Below are positions 14,120 through 20,804 of a stretch of 27,204 nt of DNA, piece by piece. The notes beneath the pieces were generated by a model. That model searched no databases. It was not told the origin of the DNA and saw nothing but the letters and a program-made list of their open reading frames with translations. Position 1 is the stretch's first letter. The number at the start of each line of letters is the position of its first letter. Source of the DNA: Bog-793 sp050010315 (GTDB taxonomy: Bacteria; Actinomycetota; Acidimicrobiia; Acidimicrobiales; Bog-793); NCBI GenBank assembly GCA_050010315.1, contig JBEKLG010000005.1:1-27204 (forward strand), written 5' to 3'. A program made the position numbers and the translations under genes.

Positions 14120-15028
14120 GTGACGCCAGTCGAGGTGACACGTCGGGCCGGCGACGACGCTCCAGCGATCGCCGCCCTCATCACCGCGGCGGCCAGGACG
14201 CTCGGTCACCGGCCTCTCGACGATGACAGCTGGGCCGCGCTCTCATCGGGCCGACAATCGGGCTTCGCCGGGTTCGTCGCCCGCGCCGCGCCCGGCGCCA
14301 AGATCGTCGGCTACGCCCAGGTGGACCGCCGACCCGGCTCGTGGGATCTTTCCTACGTCCTCGACCCGGGGGTCGGCCATCCATCTCGTGTTGGGCGGGC
14401 GCTGGGCCACGTCGTCCTCGACCTCGTCAGGGCAGAAGGCGGTGGTCACGTCCGGCTCTGGGTGCGACCGCCGACGGCGACGAGTGAAGAGATCGCCTCG
14501 TCGCTGGGGCTCGCTGCCGGGCGCGACCTCTACGAGATGCGGCGCCCACTGCCCCTCGGCCGCGAGGCGCTCCTAGCTTCAGCGACGCGTCCATTCCGAG
14601 TCGGCCGGGACGAGCCCGCCTGGCTGGAGCTCAACAACCGCGCCTTCGCGTCGCATCCGGACCAGGGATCCTGGAGCCTTTCTATGCTCGCCGAGCGTGA
14701 GCGCCAGCCGTGGTTTGACCCGCAAGGCTTCCTCGTTGGCGAGAAAGACGGCAGGATGATCGCCTTCTGCTGGGCCAAGGTCCACGAAGGCGACCCGCCG
14801 CTCGGCGAGATCTACGCCCTCGGTGTCGACCCTGCGGCCCAAGGGCGCGGGCTCGGCGGGGGAATGCTCCGCGCCGGTCTCGCCTGGCTCGCCGGTAAGG
14901 GACTGCACGAGGCGATGCTCTACGTCGACGCCGACAACGACCGAGCGGTTCGGCTGTACCGGGCGGCAGGCTTTGTCGTCGACCGCACCGACCGGGCGTA
15001 CGTCGGAGAGGTCGCACCGTCGCAATGA
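14120..15028 (+). CDS. mshD: Mycothiol synthase MshD
   Basis: MshD acetylates the cysteine amine of Cys-GlcN-Ins with acetyl-CoA, the last step of mycothiol synthesis, the actinobacterial substitute for glutathione. The 302-aa protein has two tandem GNAT domains. The C-terminal, active one carries NNRAFASHPDQGSWS, WFDPQGFLVG, FCWAKVHEGD, the acetyl-CoA loop GVDPAAQGRGLGGGM, and LYVDADNDRAVRLYRAAGF, all diagnostic of MshD. The GTG at 14120 is preceded by TACCCT with a 6-nt gap. Its TGA overlaps the rlmN ATG. Its presence argues strongly for an actinobacterium. Confidence 0.95.
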   Translation: MTPVEVTRRAGDDAPAIAALITAAARTLGHRPLDDDSWAALSSGRQSGFAGFVARAAPGAKIVGYAQVDRRPGSWDLSYVLDPGVGHPSRVGRALGHVVLDLVRAEGGGHVRLWVRPPTATSEEIASSLGLAAGRDLYEMRRPLPLGREALLASATRPFRVGRDEPAWLELNNRAFASHPDQGSWSLSMLAERERQPWFDPQGFLVGEKDGRMIAFCWAKVHEGDPPLGEIYALGVDPAAQGRGLGGGMLRAGLAWLAGKGLHEAMLYVDADNDRAVRLYRAAGFVVDRTDRAYVGEVAPSQ

Positions 15029-16086
15029 GCCGCTACGACCTCGACCGGGAGGGGATTGCCGAGCTCCTCGCCGACCTACCGCGCTACCGCGCCATCCAGG
15101 TCTGGGAGGGGCTCTACCGCCAGTTCGCCGAGCCCGGCGAACTGCGCGTCCTCCCGCCGGCGCTGCGAGAGCGGCTGTCGACGACACCCGGCTTGGCGTC
15201 GGCTCTGCGCGTCGAGCGCGAACTCACCGCCGACGCGGGAACGACGCGCAAGTGGCTCCTCGCCCTCGCCGACGGAACGGAGATCGAGGCCGTCTTGATG
15301 CACCATCCGCGCCATTCGACGGTGTGCGTCTCGTCTCAGGCCGGCTGCGCGATGGCCTGCACCTTCTGTGCGACCGGCGACGCCGGCTTCTCCCGACAGC
15401 TGTCGACCGGGGAGATCGTCGAGCAGGTCGTCCTGGCGGCACGGTCGGCCAAGCGCTCGGGGCGCCGGCTCGATCACGTCGTGTTCATGGGGATGGGCGA
15501 ACCGCTCGCCAACTTCGACCACGTCTGGCGGGCAATCGAACGGATTATCGACGACCTCGGCATCGCCGCCCGACACGTCACGGTGTCGACCGTCGGCGTC
15601 ATCCCCGGGATCCGGCGCCTGGCGGAGTCACGGCGGCAGGTCAACCTCGCCGTCTCGCTCCACGCCGCCAGAGACGCCCTGCGCGACGAGCTCGTGCCCC
15701 TGAACCGCCGCTATCCGTTGGGCGAACTCGTCGCGGCTTGTCGCGACTACGTCGCGGCGACACACCGTCGGATCTCGCTCGAATGGGCGCTCATCGCCGG
15801 CATGAACGACACCGACGCCGACGCCGACGAGCTCGGGGTCCTGGCGCGCGAGCTGCGCGCCCACGTCAACCTCATCCCGCTCAACCCGACACCAGGCGGA
15901 GCGGCGCGCCATCTCGCCGGATCGCCTCCCGCCCGGGTCCGCGCCTTCCAGGACCGGCTCCACGCCGAGGGCATCGACGCCACGCTCCGCCGGACGCGGG
16001 GCCGCTCGATCGACGCCGCTTGTGGTCAGCTCGCGACCGTCGCCCACTTGGGACCGCGCGCCCGGTCGCATGCCCCCTCGACGTGA
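15025..16086 (+). CDS. rlmN: 23S rRNA/tRNA adenine-C2 methyltransferase RlmN
   Basis: RlmN is a radical-SAM enzyme that methylates C2 of A2503 in 23S rRNA and of A37 in some tRNAs, affecting proofreading. The 353-aa protein has the radical-SAM motif C-AMA-C-TF-C (Cys108, 112, 115), the preceding CVSSQAGC, VVFMGMGEPLANFD, VSTVGVIPGIRRLA, LAVSLHAARDALRDELVPLN and the C-terminal conserved cysteine in IDAACGQLA. The ATG overlaps the mshD stop as ATGA, so translation is coupled. Only shared operon membership with mshD is seen; no functional link is evident. Confidence 0.97.
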   Translation: MSRYDLDREGIAELLADLPRYRAIQVWEGLYRQFAEPGELRVLPPALRERLSTTPGLASALRVERELTADAGTTRKWLLALADGTEIEAVLMHHPRHSTVCVSSQAGCAMACTFCATGDAGFSRQLSTGEIVEQVVLAARSAKRSGRRLDHVVFMGMGEPLANFDHVWRAIERIIDDLGIAARHVTVSTVGVIPGIRRLAESRRQVNLAVSLHAARDALRDELVPLNRRYPLGELVAACRDYVAATHRRISLEWALIAGMNDTDADADELGVLARELRAHVNLIPLNPTPGGAARHLAGSPPARVRAFQDRLHAEGIDATLRRTRGRSIDAACGQLATVAHLGPRARSHAPST

Positions 16087-16327
16087 ACCGCGCCCTGCGA
16101 CAGTCCAGCTGCTCCCGGGGAAGCGACAGCGCGCTCCTCGGCACGCCGCGTCGAGATGCCCACGACCTCGGGCTCATGCTGCCCCGCCCCCGGCCGCGGT
16201 TACCCTCGGCCCCTTCCAGATGAAAGAACTTGCGTCGCGTCGGTCGGCTCAGGGCGGCGCGACGACCCTGAACACCGGGTGCTGGGGGCGACGCGGCGCA
16301 GATCCTCATCGGGCGATTTCGCTTTCG

Positions 16328-16694
16328 CTAGTCGAAGAAACCGGCGACCTCCGCCCCCCAGCGCTTGAAGTGGGCACGCAGGATCTCGGACTTGTCGGGG
16401 TCCGCCAGTTCCTCCGCGGCAAACGGCTCCGCCTTCCCCCGAGGACGAACTCTCCCTCCCGGGCGGGCGGAGGTTTAGCGCCCATGCCGTCTCACCGCGC
16501 ACCGCCCCGAGATAGCGCGCCTCCCCCAGCGTGGGGAGGTTGACGGGCACGCCGCGCCACTCCCCCGTCGCCCGTCCGCCCGCAACACCCGCGCCCTCGA
16601 GATGCTCACTCCGAACCTCGCGGCCAGCGCCGCGGCGCCGTCGAAGACGTGGTCGACGAACCAGCCCGGTTTGCGCTAGGAGGTGATCGCCCAT
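16328..16694 (-). pseudogene. Broken deazaflavin (F420)-dependent nitroreductase-family gene
   Basis: Minus-strand segments in different frames line up as one protein of the DDN/DUF385 family. Frame a gives KPGWFVDHVFDGAAALAARF and GVSISRARVLRADGR. Frame b gives GRATGEWRGVPVNLPTLGEA then YLGAVRGETAWALN. A third frame gives EGEFVLGG. The final one gives EPFAAEELADPDKSEILRAH then FKRWGAEVAGFFD and a TAG at 16328-16330. The family normally has a TPVNLLE-type core, GxTQWVRNLR, and ELxDxEKPxxLRAYLxRWxWEVGxFF in one frame. At least three frameshifts are needed, and an in-frame TAG (16676-16678) lies before frame a, so it is very unlikely to be functional. The 241 bp between rlmN and this relic holds nothing I can support. 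Confidence 0.7.
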
Positions 16695-16856
16695 CGTCGC
16701 ATCGTCGTCACACAACCGCCACGTCCCCGGAGGCCCCTTGGCCGCCGCGCGGGCCCGGCGCCGTGGCGCCCGCAAGTCGGCGTCGCAGGCGCGAAGCACC
16801 GCGCCGAGGCGACCCGTCAGGTGCCGGCCACGACCGGTCGAGGCCCGATCAGCTGG

Positions 16857-16862
16857 CAGACT
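16857..16862 (+). promoter_or_regulatory. Weak leaderless-type -10 before the membrane protein gene
   Basis: CAGACT, then 6 nt, then ATG 16869. It keeps A at position 2 and T at position 6 but lacks the T at position 1. Confidence 0.25.
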
Positions 16863-16868
16863 GGGGCG

Positions 16869-17230
16869 ATGGTGACGCGGCTGTCGCGGGAACGGCACTG
16901 GTTCCCGGTCCGCCAGCCGGAGACCCCGCAGGGAGCGGCCATCCTCCTTTACTCGAGCGCCTTTCTCGGCCTCATCACCGGTTTGGCAGTTGGCGGCGCC
17001 GGTCGCTACGCGCTCATCTTGACCGCCGCCGAGGTCGGTGCGGCCTTCGGGATCGCCAACGAGGGCGGTGGGGCTACGTCCTCGCGCTCTTGGCGGCGAT
17101 CATCCCGCTCGTCCTCGTCATCGCCGGCCTTGTCGGCGCAGGCCTCCTCGGCCTGCTCTTCCAGGTCGCGCTCGTCGCGCTCTTGGTCCATCCACGAAGC
17201 CGTGACTACTACCGGCTCTGGTACCGCTGA
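16869..17230 (+). pseudogene. Small membrane protein gene with a single frameshift
   Basis: From ATG 16869 the first frame reads MVTRLSRERHWFPVRQPETP, a hydrophobic region (QGAAILLYSSAFLGLITGLA), then YALILTAAEVGAAFGIANE. At the G-rich run around 17061-17072 this frame turns into Ser/Arg-rich nonsense, while the neighbouring frame continues with RWGYVLALLAAIIPLVLVIA, GLVGAGLLGLLFQVALVALL and VHPRSRDYYRLWYR before a TGA at 17228-17230. Joined, they make a plausible protein of about 120 aa with three to four membrane helices. One missing base, or two extra, explains it. Either the gene is a recent pseudogene or the G-run is an assembly error. I do not recognise the family. Confidence 0.65.
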
Positions 17231-17292
17231 CGTCTGACCCCCGACCCGATCGCGGCTGGGCGCGACCGGCCGCCCCGCCAGGCGACGAGTCT

Positions 17293-18027
17293 TTGCCCCG
17301 GGGCGACGAGAAGGCCCTCGCCGTGCGGGCGATGTTCGACGCCATTGCGCCGCGCTACGAGCTCATGAACCGGTTGATCTCGCTCGGCCTCGACCGCACC
17401 TGGCGCCGACGCGCCGTCGCCGCGCTCGAGCTCGCGCCGTCGTCGATTGTCGTCGACCTCGCCTGCGGAACGGGTGACCTGTGCCGGGAGCTCACGAGAA
17501 CGGGCCAACGCGCCCTCGGCGTCGACTTCTCGCGGAAGATGCTCGCTGCGGCGACCCGCGGCGCGGTGCCGCTCGTCCAGGCCGACGCGGCGATGCTCCC
17601 TATGGCAACGGGGACGACCGACGGGCTCGTCTGTGGGTTCGCGCTGCGGAACTTCGCCGATCTGGCCGCGGTCCTCACCGAGATCGGGCGCGTGGTGCGC
17701 CCGGGCGGGCGCATCTCGCTCCTCGAGGTCGACGAGCCGCGCGACCGATTGCTCGCGATCGGGCACCGGATCTGGTTCCGTGGGGTCGTCCCCGTCCTCG
17801 GCGCGCTCTTGTCCGACAAGGCCGCCTATCGCTACCTGCCGCGTTCGGTCGCCTACCTGCCGCGACCGACCGAGATGGCCGCGCTCGTCGCAGAGGCCGG
17901 CTTCGTCGAGGTGCGACGACTCGCGCTCCACGGCGGAATCGCCCAGATCATCGTGGCGACCCGTGCCGGAGCACGAAGGCTCACGGTGGGGCCCGGCACG
18001 GCCCCACCCGAGCGGGGCCGGGCATAG
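17293..18027 (+). CDS. menG: Demethylmenaquinone methyltransferase (UbiE/MenG family)
   Basis: This SAM-dependent methyltransferase completes menaquinone by methylating demethylmenaquinone at the membrane. The 244-aa protein has the family start VRAMFDAIAPRYELMNRLIS and GLDRTWRRRAV, SAM motif I VVDLACGTGDLCREL, GVDFSRKML, QADAAMLPMATGTTDGLVCG and FALRNFADL, and VRPGGRISLLEVDEP; the C-terminal part has YRYLPRSVAYLPRPTEMAAL. The only start near the conserved N-terminus is TTG 17293, with a GTG at 17311 as a weaker alternative; no leaderless hexamer or clear Shine-Dalgarno is visible. No other menaquinone gene is seen around it. Confidence 0.93.
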   Translation: MPRGDEKALAVRAMFDAIAPRYELMNRLISLGLDRTWRRRAVAALELAPSSIVVDLACGTGDLCRELTRTGQRALGVDFSRKMLAAATRGAVPLVQADAAMLPMATGTTDGLVCGFALRNFADLAAVLTEIGRVVRPGGRISLLEVDEPRDRLLAIGHRIWFRGVVPVLGALLSDKAAYRYLPRSVAYLPRPTEMAALVAEAGFVEVRRLALHGGIAQIIVATRAGARRLTVGPGTAPPERGRA

Positions 18028-18418
18028 GCGCGCCGGCCCGGCTCACCATTCTCACCGCCCGCCGGGTGGCGCGCGCCCTTCGCGGCCACGCCCGGTGGTC
18101 GGTCCCGACCTCGTGCAGCAAGCCCGCTCCCATGCCTTCGGCGACGGGCGGGTGATCGAGCGCGACGGCGCGAACCGTTTGCTCCGGATCTCGCCGACGG
18201 TCGACGGTAGGGCACGGTGGTCCGGCCCATCGAAGTTCGCGAAAGGCCCCTCTGTCCGGACGACCGCGCCGGTGAGTCGCTCGCCGCGTCGAACGACGGT
18301 CCCATTGGGTCGCGAGGCGCGCCCACCTGCGCCACGGGATGCTCTCGACGGGCCGCGCCAGGCGCTTCATGGCGCGGACGATCCCCGCCGGCGCCGGGAA
18401 ACCTGCGATGCTGGCCAG
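18028..18418. other. 391-bp spacer without a supported gene
   Basis: Open frames run through on both strands, but their amino-acid composition (Arg, Pro, Ser-rich) is that of shadow frames. A plus-strand run VVGPDLVQQARSHAFGDGR, followed by VIERDGANRLLRIS, looks slightly protein-like and is in frame with the next gene, but similarity to a known family could not be established. It may be another decayed gene. Confidence 0.4.
18407..18412 (+). promoter_or_regulatory. Weak leaderless-type -10 before the 164-aa gene
   Basis: GATGCT followed by 6 nt and GTG 18419, the same geometry as the better TAnnnT sites. Confidence 0.35.
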
Positions 18419-18913
18419 GTGACGGCGAGGGAGAGACGAGTTGAGCGGTTTGAATTCACGCCCAACGATCCGGCGATGGTCGTCGCCTGCATGACTCAGC
18501 TCGCTGGGGCGAGGGACGGTTGGATCAACTTGCTGCCGGCGATCGTCGACGACGAGGACGCCCCGAAGGTGCCGACCGGCTTGTCGGCGCTGTTCGGCGG
18601 CTGGAACCCGGGCGTCACGATGTGCACCTGGGTCCCTGCCGGCGAGGACCGCCGCGGGCGTGACCCGACGAGACTCGGGATCGTGCACGCCTGCGGCCGG
18701 TTCGCCACGGCCCGGTTGCGGTCTCAGGACCTCGCCGTTCCCGCGGCCTGGTTCGTCGAGCAGAACCACCCGGCGCGGGGGCTGGTTCTGCGCGTGCCGT
18801 CCGACACGCCGCACGAGGCGCTACTCGACTGGGCGCTGCGGGCCGGGAGAGCGCTGTGCACCGTCCGCCTCACGGGGAAATGGCAAGCCGAGGTGCACTT
18901 CCCGGCCGAATGA
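18419..18913 (+). CDS. Unrecognised soluble 164-aa protein
   Basis: From GTG 18419 the product is 164 aa. It begins VTARERRVERFEFTPNDPAM, has no signal peptide or membrane helix, and alternates beta-like and helical stretches. Notable segments are WINLLPAIVDDEDAP, LSALFGGWNPGVTMCTWVPA, LGIVHACGRFATARL, WFVEQNHPARGLVLRVPSD and TGKWQAEVHFPAE. The frame is open further upstream, but coding-like composition starts near this GTG and a GATGCT hexamer sits 6 nt before it. Codon choice looks like that of the neighbouring housekeeping genes. I do not recognise the family and make no functional claim. Confidence 0.75.
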   Translation: MTARERRVERFEFTPNDPAMVVACMTQLAGARDGWINLLPAIVDDEDAPKVPTGLSALFGGWNPGVTMCTWVPAGEDRRGRDPTRLGIVHACGRFATARLRSQDLAVPAAWFVEQNHPARGLVLRVPSDTPHEALLDWALRAGRALCTVRLTGKWQAEVHFPAE

Positions 18914-19310
18914 GAACCCGGCGGCAGCTGGCGGAGCGAGAAAGTCGCACCGGCGCGCACGGGACCGCGCTGGGCACTTCGCCGTGCCCGGTCGCGACGA
19001 GCTGTGCGGAGGGCCCTGCCGGAAGGCACCGGGCGCGCCGGGAGCTTTCGCCCGGCGGCACGCGCCTGTCCACCCCAAAGGTTCTGTCCCGCCGGTACGC
19101 CCGTCTCGTTGCTCGATCGGGCCGGTCGCCTCGCTTTCCGGCCGCGCCCATGGCTCGCCGGCCGACGACGCTCGCCGTCCGACCGCAGCACCGTTCGGTG
19201 GGCGTGGAGGCGCCCGGTGCGAGAGTCACCTCGGGTCGTCCGTTTCGAACCTTGCCGGCGCCTCGAGCGTCTATAGGTGGGTGAGATAGGCACGCCAGGA
19301 GGCCGATCCT
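18914..19310. other. 397-bp spacer without a supported gene
   Basis: No frame has protein-like composition on either strand. The distal end probably holds the promoter of the secreted-protein gene: TATAGG at 19272-19277 is a possible -10, with a TTGCCG 14 nt upstream (shorter than ideal). An AGGAGG follows at 19297-19302. Confidence 0.45.
19297..19302 (+). promoter_or_regulatory. Strong Shine-Dalgarno AGGAGG
   Basis: AGGAGG, then 8 nt, then GTG 19311. It fixes the start of the secreted-protein gene and is the only full consensus ribosome-binding site I saw in front of a gene in this window. Confidence 0.75.
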
Positions 19311-19868
19311 GTGACAACGCACACGCAACCGAGCCGCCATTCACGCCATTCGACCGGGGTGATCGTTGCCGCGCTCTTCGCTGGATCGATGCTGGTCGCC
19401 GCCGGCGGAGTCTCTGGCGCCACGGCGCGTCCGCCGGCGTCGAAGATCTCGTCGACGACCGAGCCGGCGCTGTGCGCCTCGATCGCCAGCCTCGACCGTC
19501 TGGCTGCGAGCCGTCGCGACGCCTTCCCGAAAAACGGCTTCCGCTTCAGCTTCCCCTCGATCGTCACCGTGAAGGACGCCGCGGCGGTGCGCGCCGTCGC
19601 CGGGGCGCTCTGCACGCTGCCGAAGATGCCGCGCGGCATTTCTTTCTGCCCGGCGGACTTGGGCATCACCTACCAACTCGCGTTCTCGGCAAAAGGACGC
19701 ACTTTCCCTCCGGTCCGCGTCGCGGCGACGGGTTGCCAAGGGGTCACGGGTCTCGGCCGAACCCGCTGGGTCGCCCGCTCGCAGGGCTTCTGGAAGACGC
19801 TCGGCCGGGCGATGGGGCTTCCGCACCCGGACAACCAGGTTTTTCGCGGCAGCCAGACCCAGGGTTGA
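19311..19868 (+). CDS. Secreted or membrane-anchored Cys-containing protein, function unknown
   Basis: The 185-aa product begins MTTHTQPSRHSRHSTG, followed by a hydrophobic segment (VIVAALFAGSMLVAAGGVSG) and Ala-rich cleavage-like region, so it is probably exported. There is no lipobox cysteine. The mature part has four Cys (ALCASIAS, GALCTLP, ISFCPADLG, ATGCQGVTG), suggesting two disulfides outside the cell, and ends in a Trp/Arg-containing stretch (RTRWVARSQGFWKTLGRAMG). The CPADLG ... GCxxV pattern resembles uncharacterised actinobacterial exported proteins, but that is recollection of a pattern and not a family assignment. It has the best ribosome-binding site in the window and stands alone, convergent with the mannosyltransferase gene. 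Confidence 0.8.
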   Translation: MTTHTQPSRHSRHSTGVIVAALFAGSMLVAAGGVSGATARPPASKISSTTEPALCASIASLDRLAASRRDAFPKNGFRFSFPSIVTVKDAAAVRAVAGALCTLPKMPRGISFCPADLGITYQLAFSAKGRTFPPVRVAATGCQGVTGLGRTRWVARSQGFWKTLGRAMGLPHPDNQVFRGSQTQG

Positions 19869-19872
19869 CGGA

Positions 19873-19900
19873 CCCGGCGGGCCGCCCTCAACCTGCCGGG
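19873..19900 (+). terminator. Possible hairpin at the convergent gene end
   Basis: CCCGGC at 19873-19878 pairs with GCCGGG at 19895-19900 across a 16-nt loop, 5 nt after the secreted-protein stop. No U tract. It could serve the secreted-protein gene and also the minus-strand mannosyltransferase transcript. Confidence 0.25.
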
Positions 19901-20054
19901 AAGCGCAGCACGAACTGAATGCGGGTCGAACCCCACCGGTCGGCGGGCAAGCCTGCGACCCGGGCCCGGTCGCGAGCCGCGACCTCGCGCCCCTCCACCT
20001 CCTGCGCCCTCCACGCACCGGGGCTCGCGCCGCGGTGCCAGCTCGAGCTGGCGC
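19888..20054 (-). other. Possible relic of a protein C-terminus downstream of the mannosyltransferase
   Basis: In a minus-strand frame different from the mannosyltransferase, the DNA reads EVEGREVAARDRARVAGLPA then DRWGSTRIQFVLRFPAG and a stop at 19888-19890. The residues look more protein-like than most shadow frames here. No start codon with a good signal precedes it outside the upstream gene. It may be a gene remnant or coincidence. Confidence 0.2.
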
Positions 20055-20792
20055 TCAGGCCCGGGCGCGACGGCGCCGGGCGAGGCCGCCGAAACGGCGG
20101 ATCCCGCACCACGTCACGAGCACGAACGCCTCGACGATGGTGAAGGTCGACATCTTCGAGCTCCCGGCGACGCGGTCGACGAAGTGGATCGGCACCTCGA
20201 CGATCCCGGCGCCCGATTGGCGCGCGAGATGGGTCATCTCGATCTGGAACCCGTAGCTGTCAGCCCGCACCCGGTCGAGGTCGAGCCGGCGGAGCAGCGT
20301 CGCCGCATAGACGCGGTACCCGGCCGTCGAGTCCTCGACGCCGAAACCGAGGAGCACCTTGGCGTAGATGTTGCCAAGCCGCGAGATCAACCGGCGCGAC
20401 ACCGACCAGTTCGGGATGGAACCGCCCGGGACGTAGCGCGAGCCGATGACCAGCTCGACCCCGTCGCCGAGGGCCGCGACGAGCGTGGGCAGCTCCCCGG
20501 GGTCGTGGGAGAAGTCCGAGTCCATCTCGACGAACGCCTCGTAGCCGCGCGCCAGCCCCCAACGGAACCCGTCCCGGTAGGCGGGACCGAGCCCGGCCTT
20601 CGCCGGCCGGCGCAGCACCTCCACGCCGCCGAGGGACGCCGCGACCTTCTCGGCGAGCTCGGCGGTCCCGTCCGGGCTGGAGTCGTCGACCACCAAGATC
20701 GCGGCGTCGGGTAGCGAGTCGCGCACCGCAACGAGAATTGCCTCGATGTTCTCGCACTCGTTGTACGTCGGCAGTACGACGAGCACGCGCAT
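20055..20792 (-). CDS. Polyprenol-phosphate mannosyltransferase-like GT2 enzyme (Dpm1/Ppm1 type)
   Basis: The 245-aa protein is a family 2 glycosyltransferase: VLVVLPTYNECENIEAIL, LVVDDSSPDGTAELAE, KAGLGPAYRDGFRWGLARGY, the DxD-type motif EMDSDFSHDPGELP, VIGSRYVPGGSIPNWSVSRR, and ADSYGFQIEMTHLARQSG. These match dolichol/polyprenol-phosphate mannose synthases, which charge the lipid carrier used for protein mannosylation and lipoglycans in Actinobacteria. It lacks the acyltransferase domain fused in mycobacterial Ppm1. TAGGGT lies 6 nt before the ATG, suggesting leaderless transcription, and overlaps the upstream permease stop codon. The donor sugar is inferred from family resemblance. Confidence 0.9.
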   Translation of the reverse strand: MRVLVVLPTYNECENIEAILVAVRDSLPDAAILVVDDSSPDGTAELAEKVAASLGGVEVLRRPAKAGLGPAYRDGFRWGLARGYEAFVEMDSDFSHDPGELPTLVAALGDGVELVIGSRYVPGGSIPNWSVSRRLISRLGNIYAKVLLGFGVEDSTAGYRVYAATLLRRLDLDRVRADSYGFQIEMTHLARQSGAGIVEVPIHFVDRVAGSSKMSTFTIVEAFVLVTWCGIRRFGGLARRRRARA

Positions 20793-20798
20793 GGCAGA

Positions 20799-20804
20799 AC
20801 CCTA
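20799..20804 (-). promoter_or_regulatory. Leaderless -10 for the mannosyltransferase, overlapping the upstream stop codon
   Basis: TAGGGT on the minus strand, 6 nt before ATG 20792. Its first three bases (TAG) are the stop codon of the AI-2E family permease gene. Confidence 0.5.

Noticed and set aside
16220..16480. Plus-strand frame starting MKELASRRSAQ after rlmN
   Set aside because: Mostly the complement of the deazaflavin oxidoreductase relic; no protein-like pattern after the first residues.
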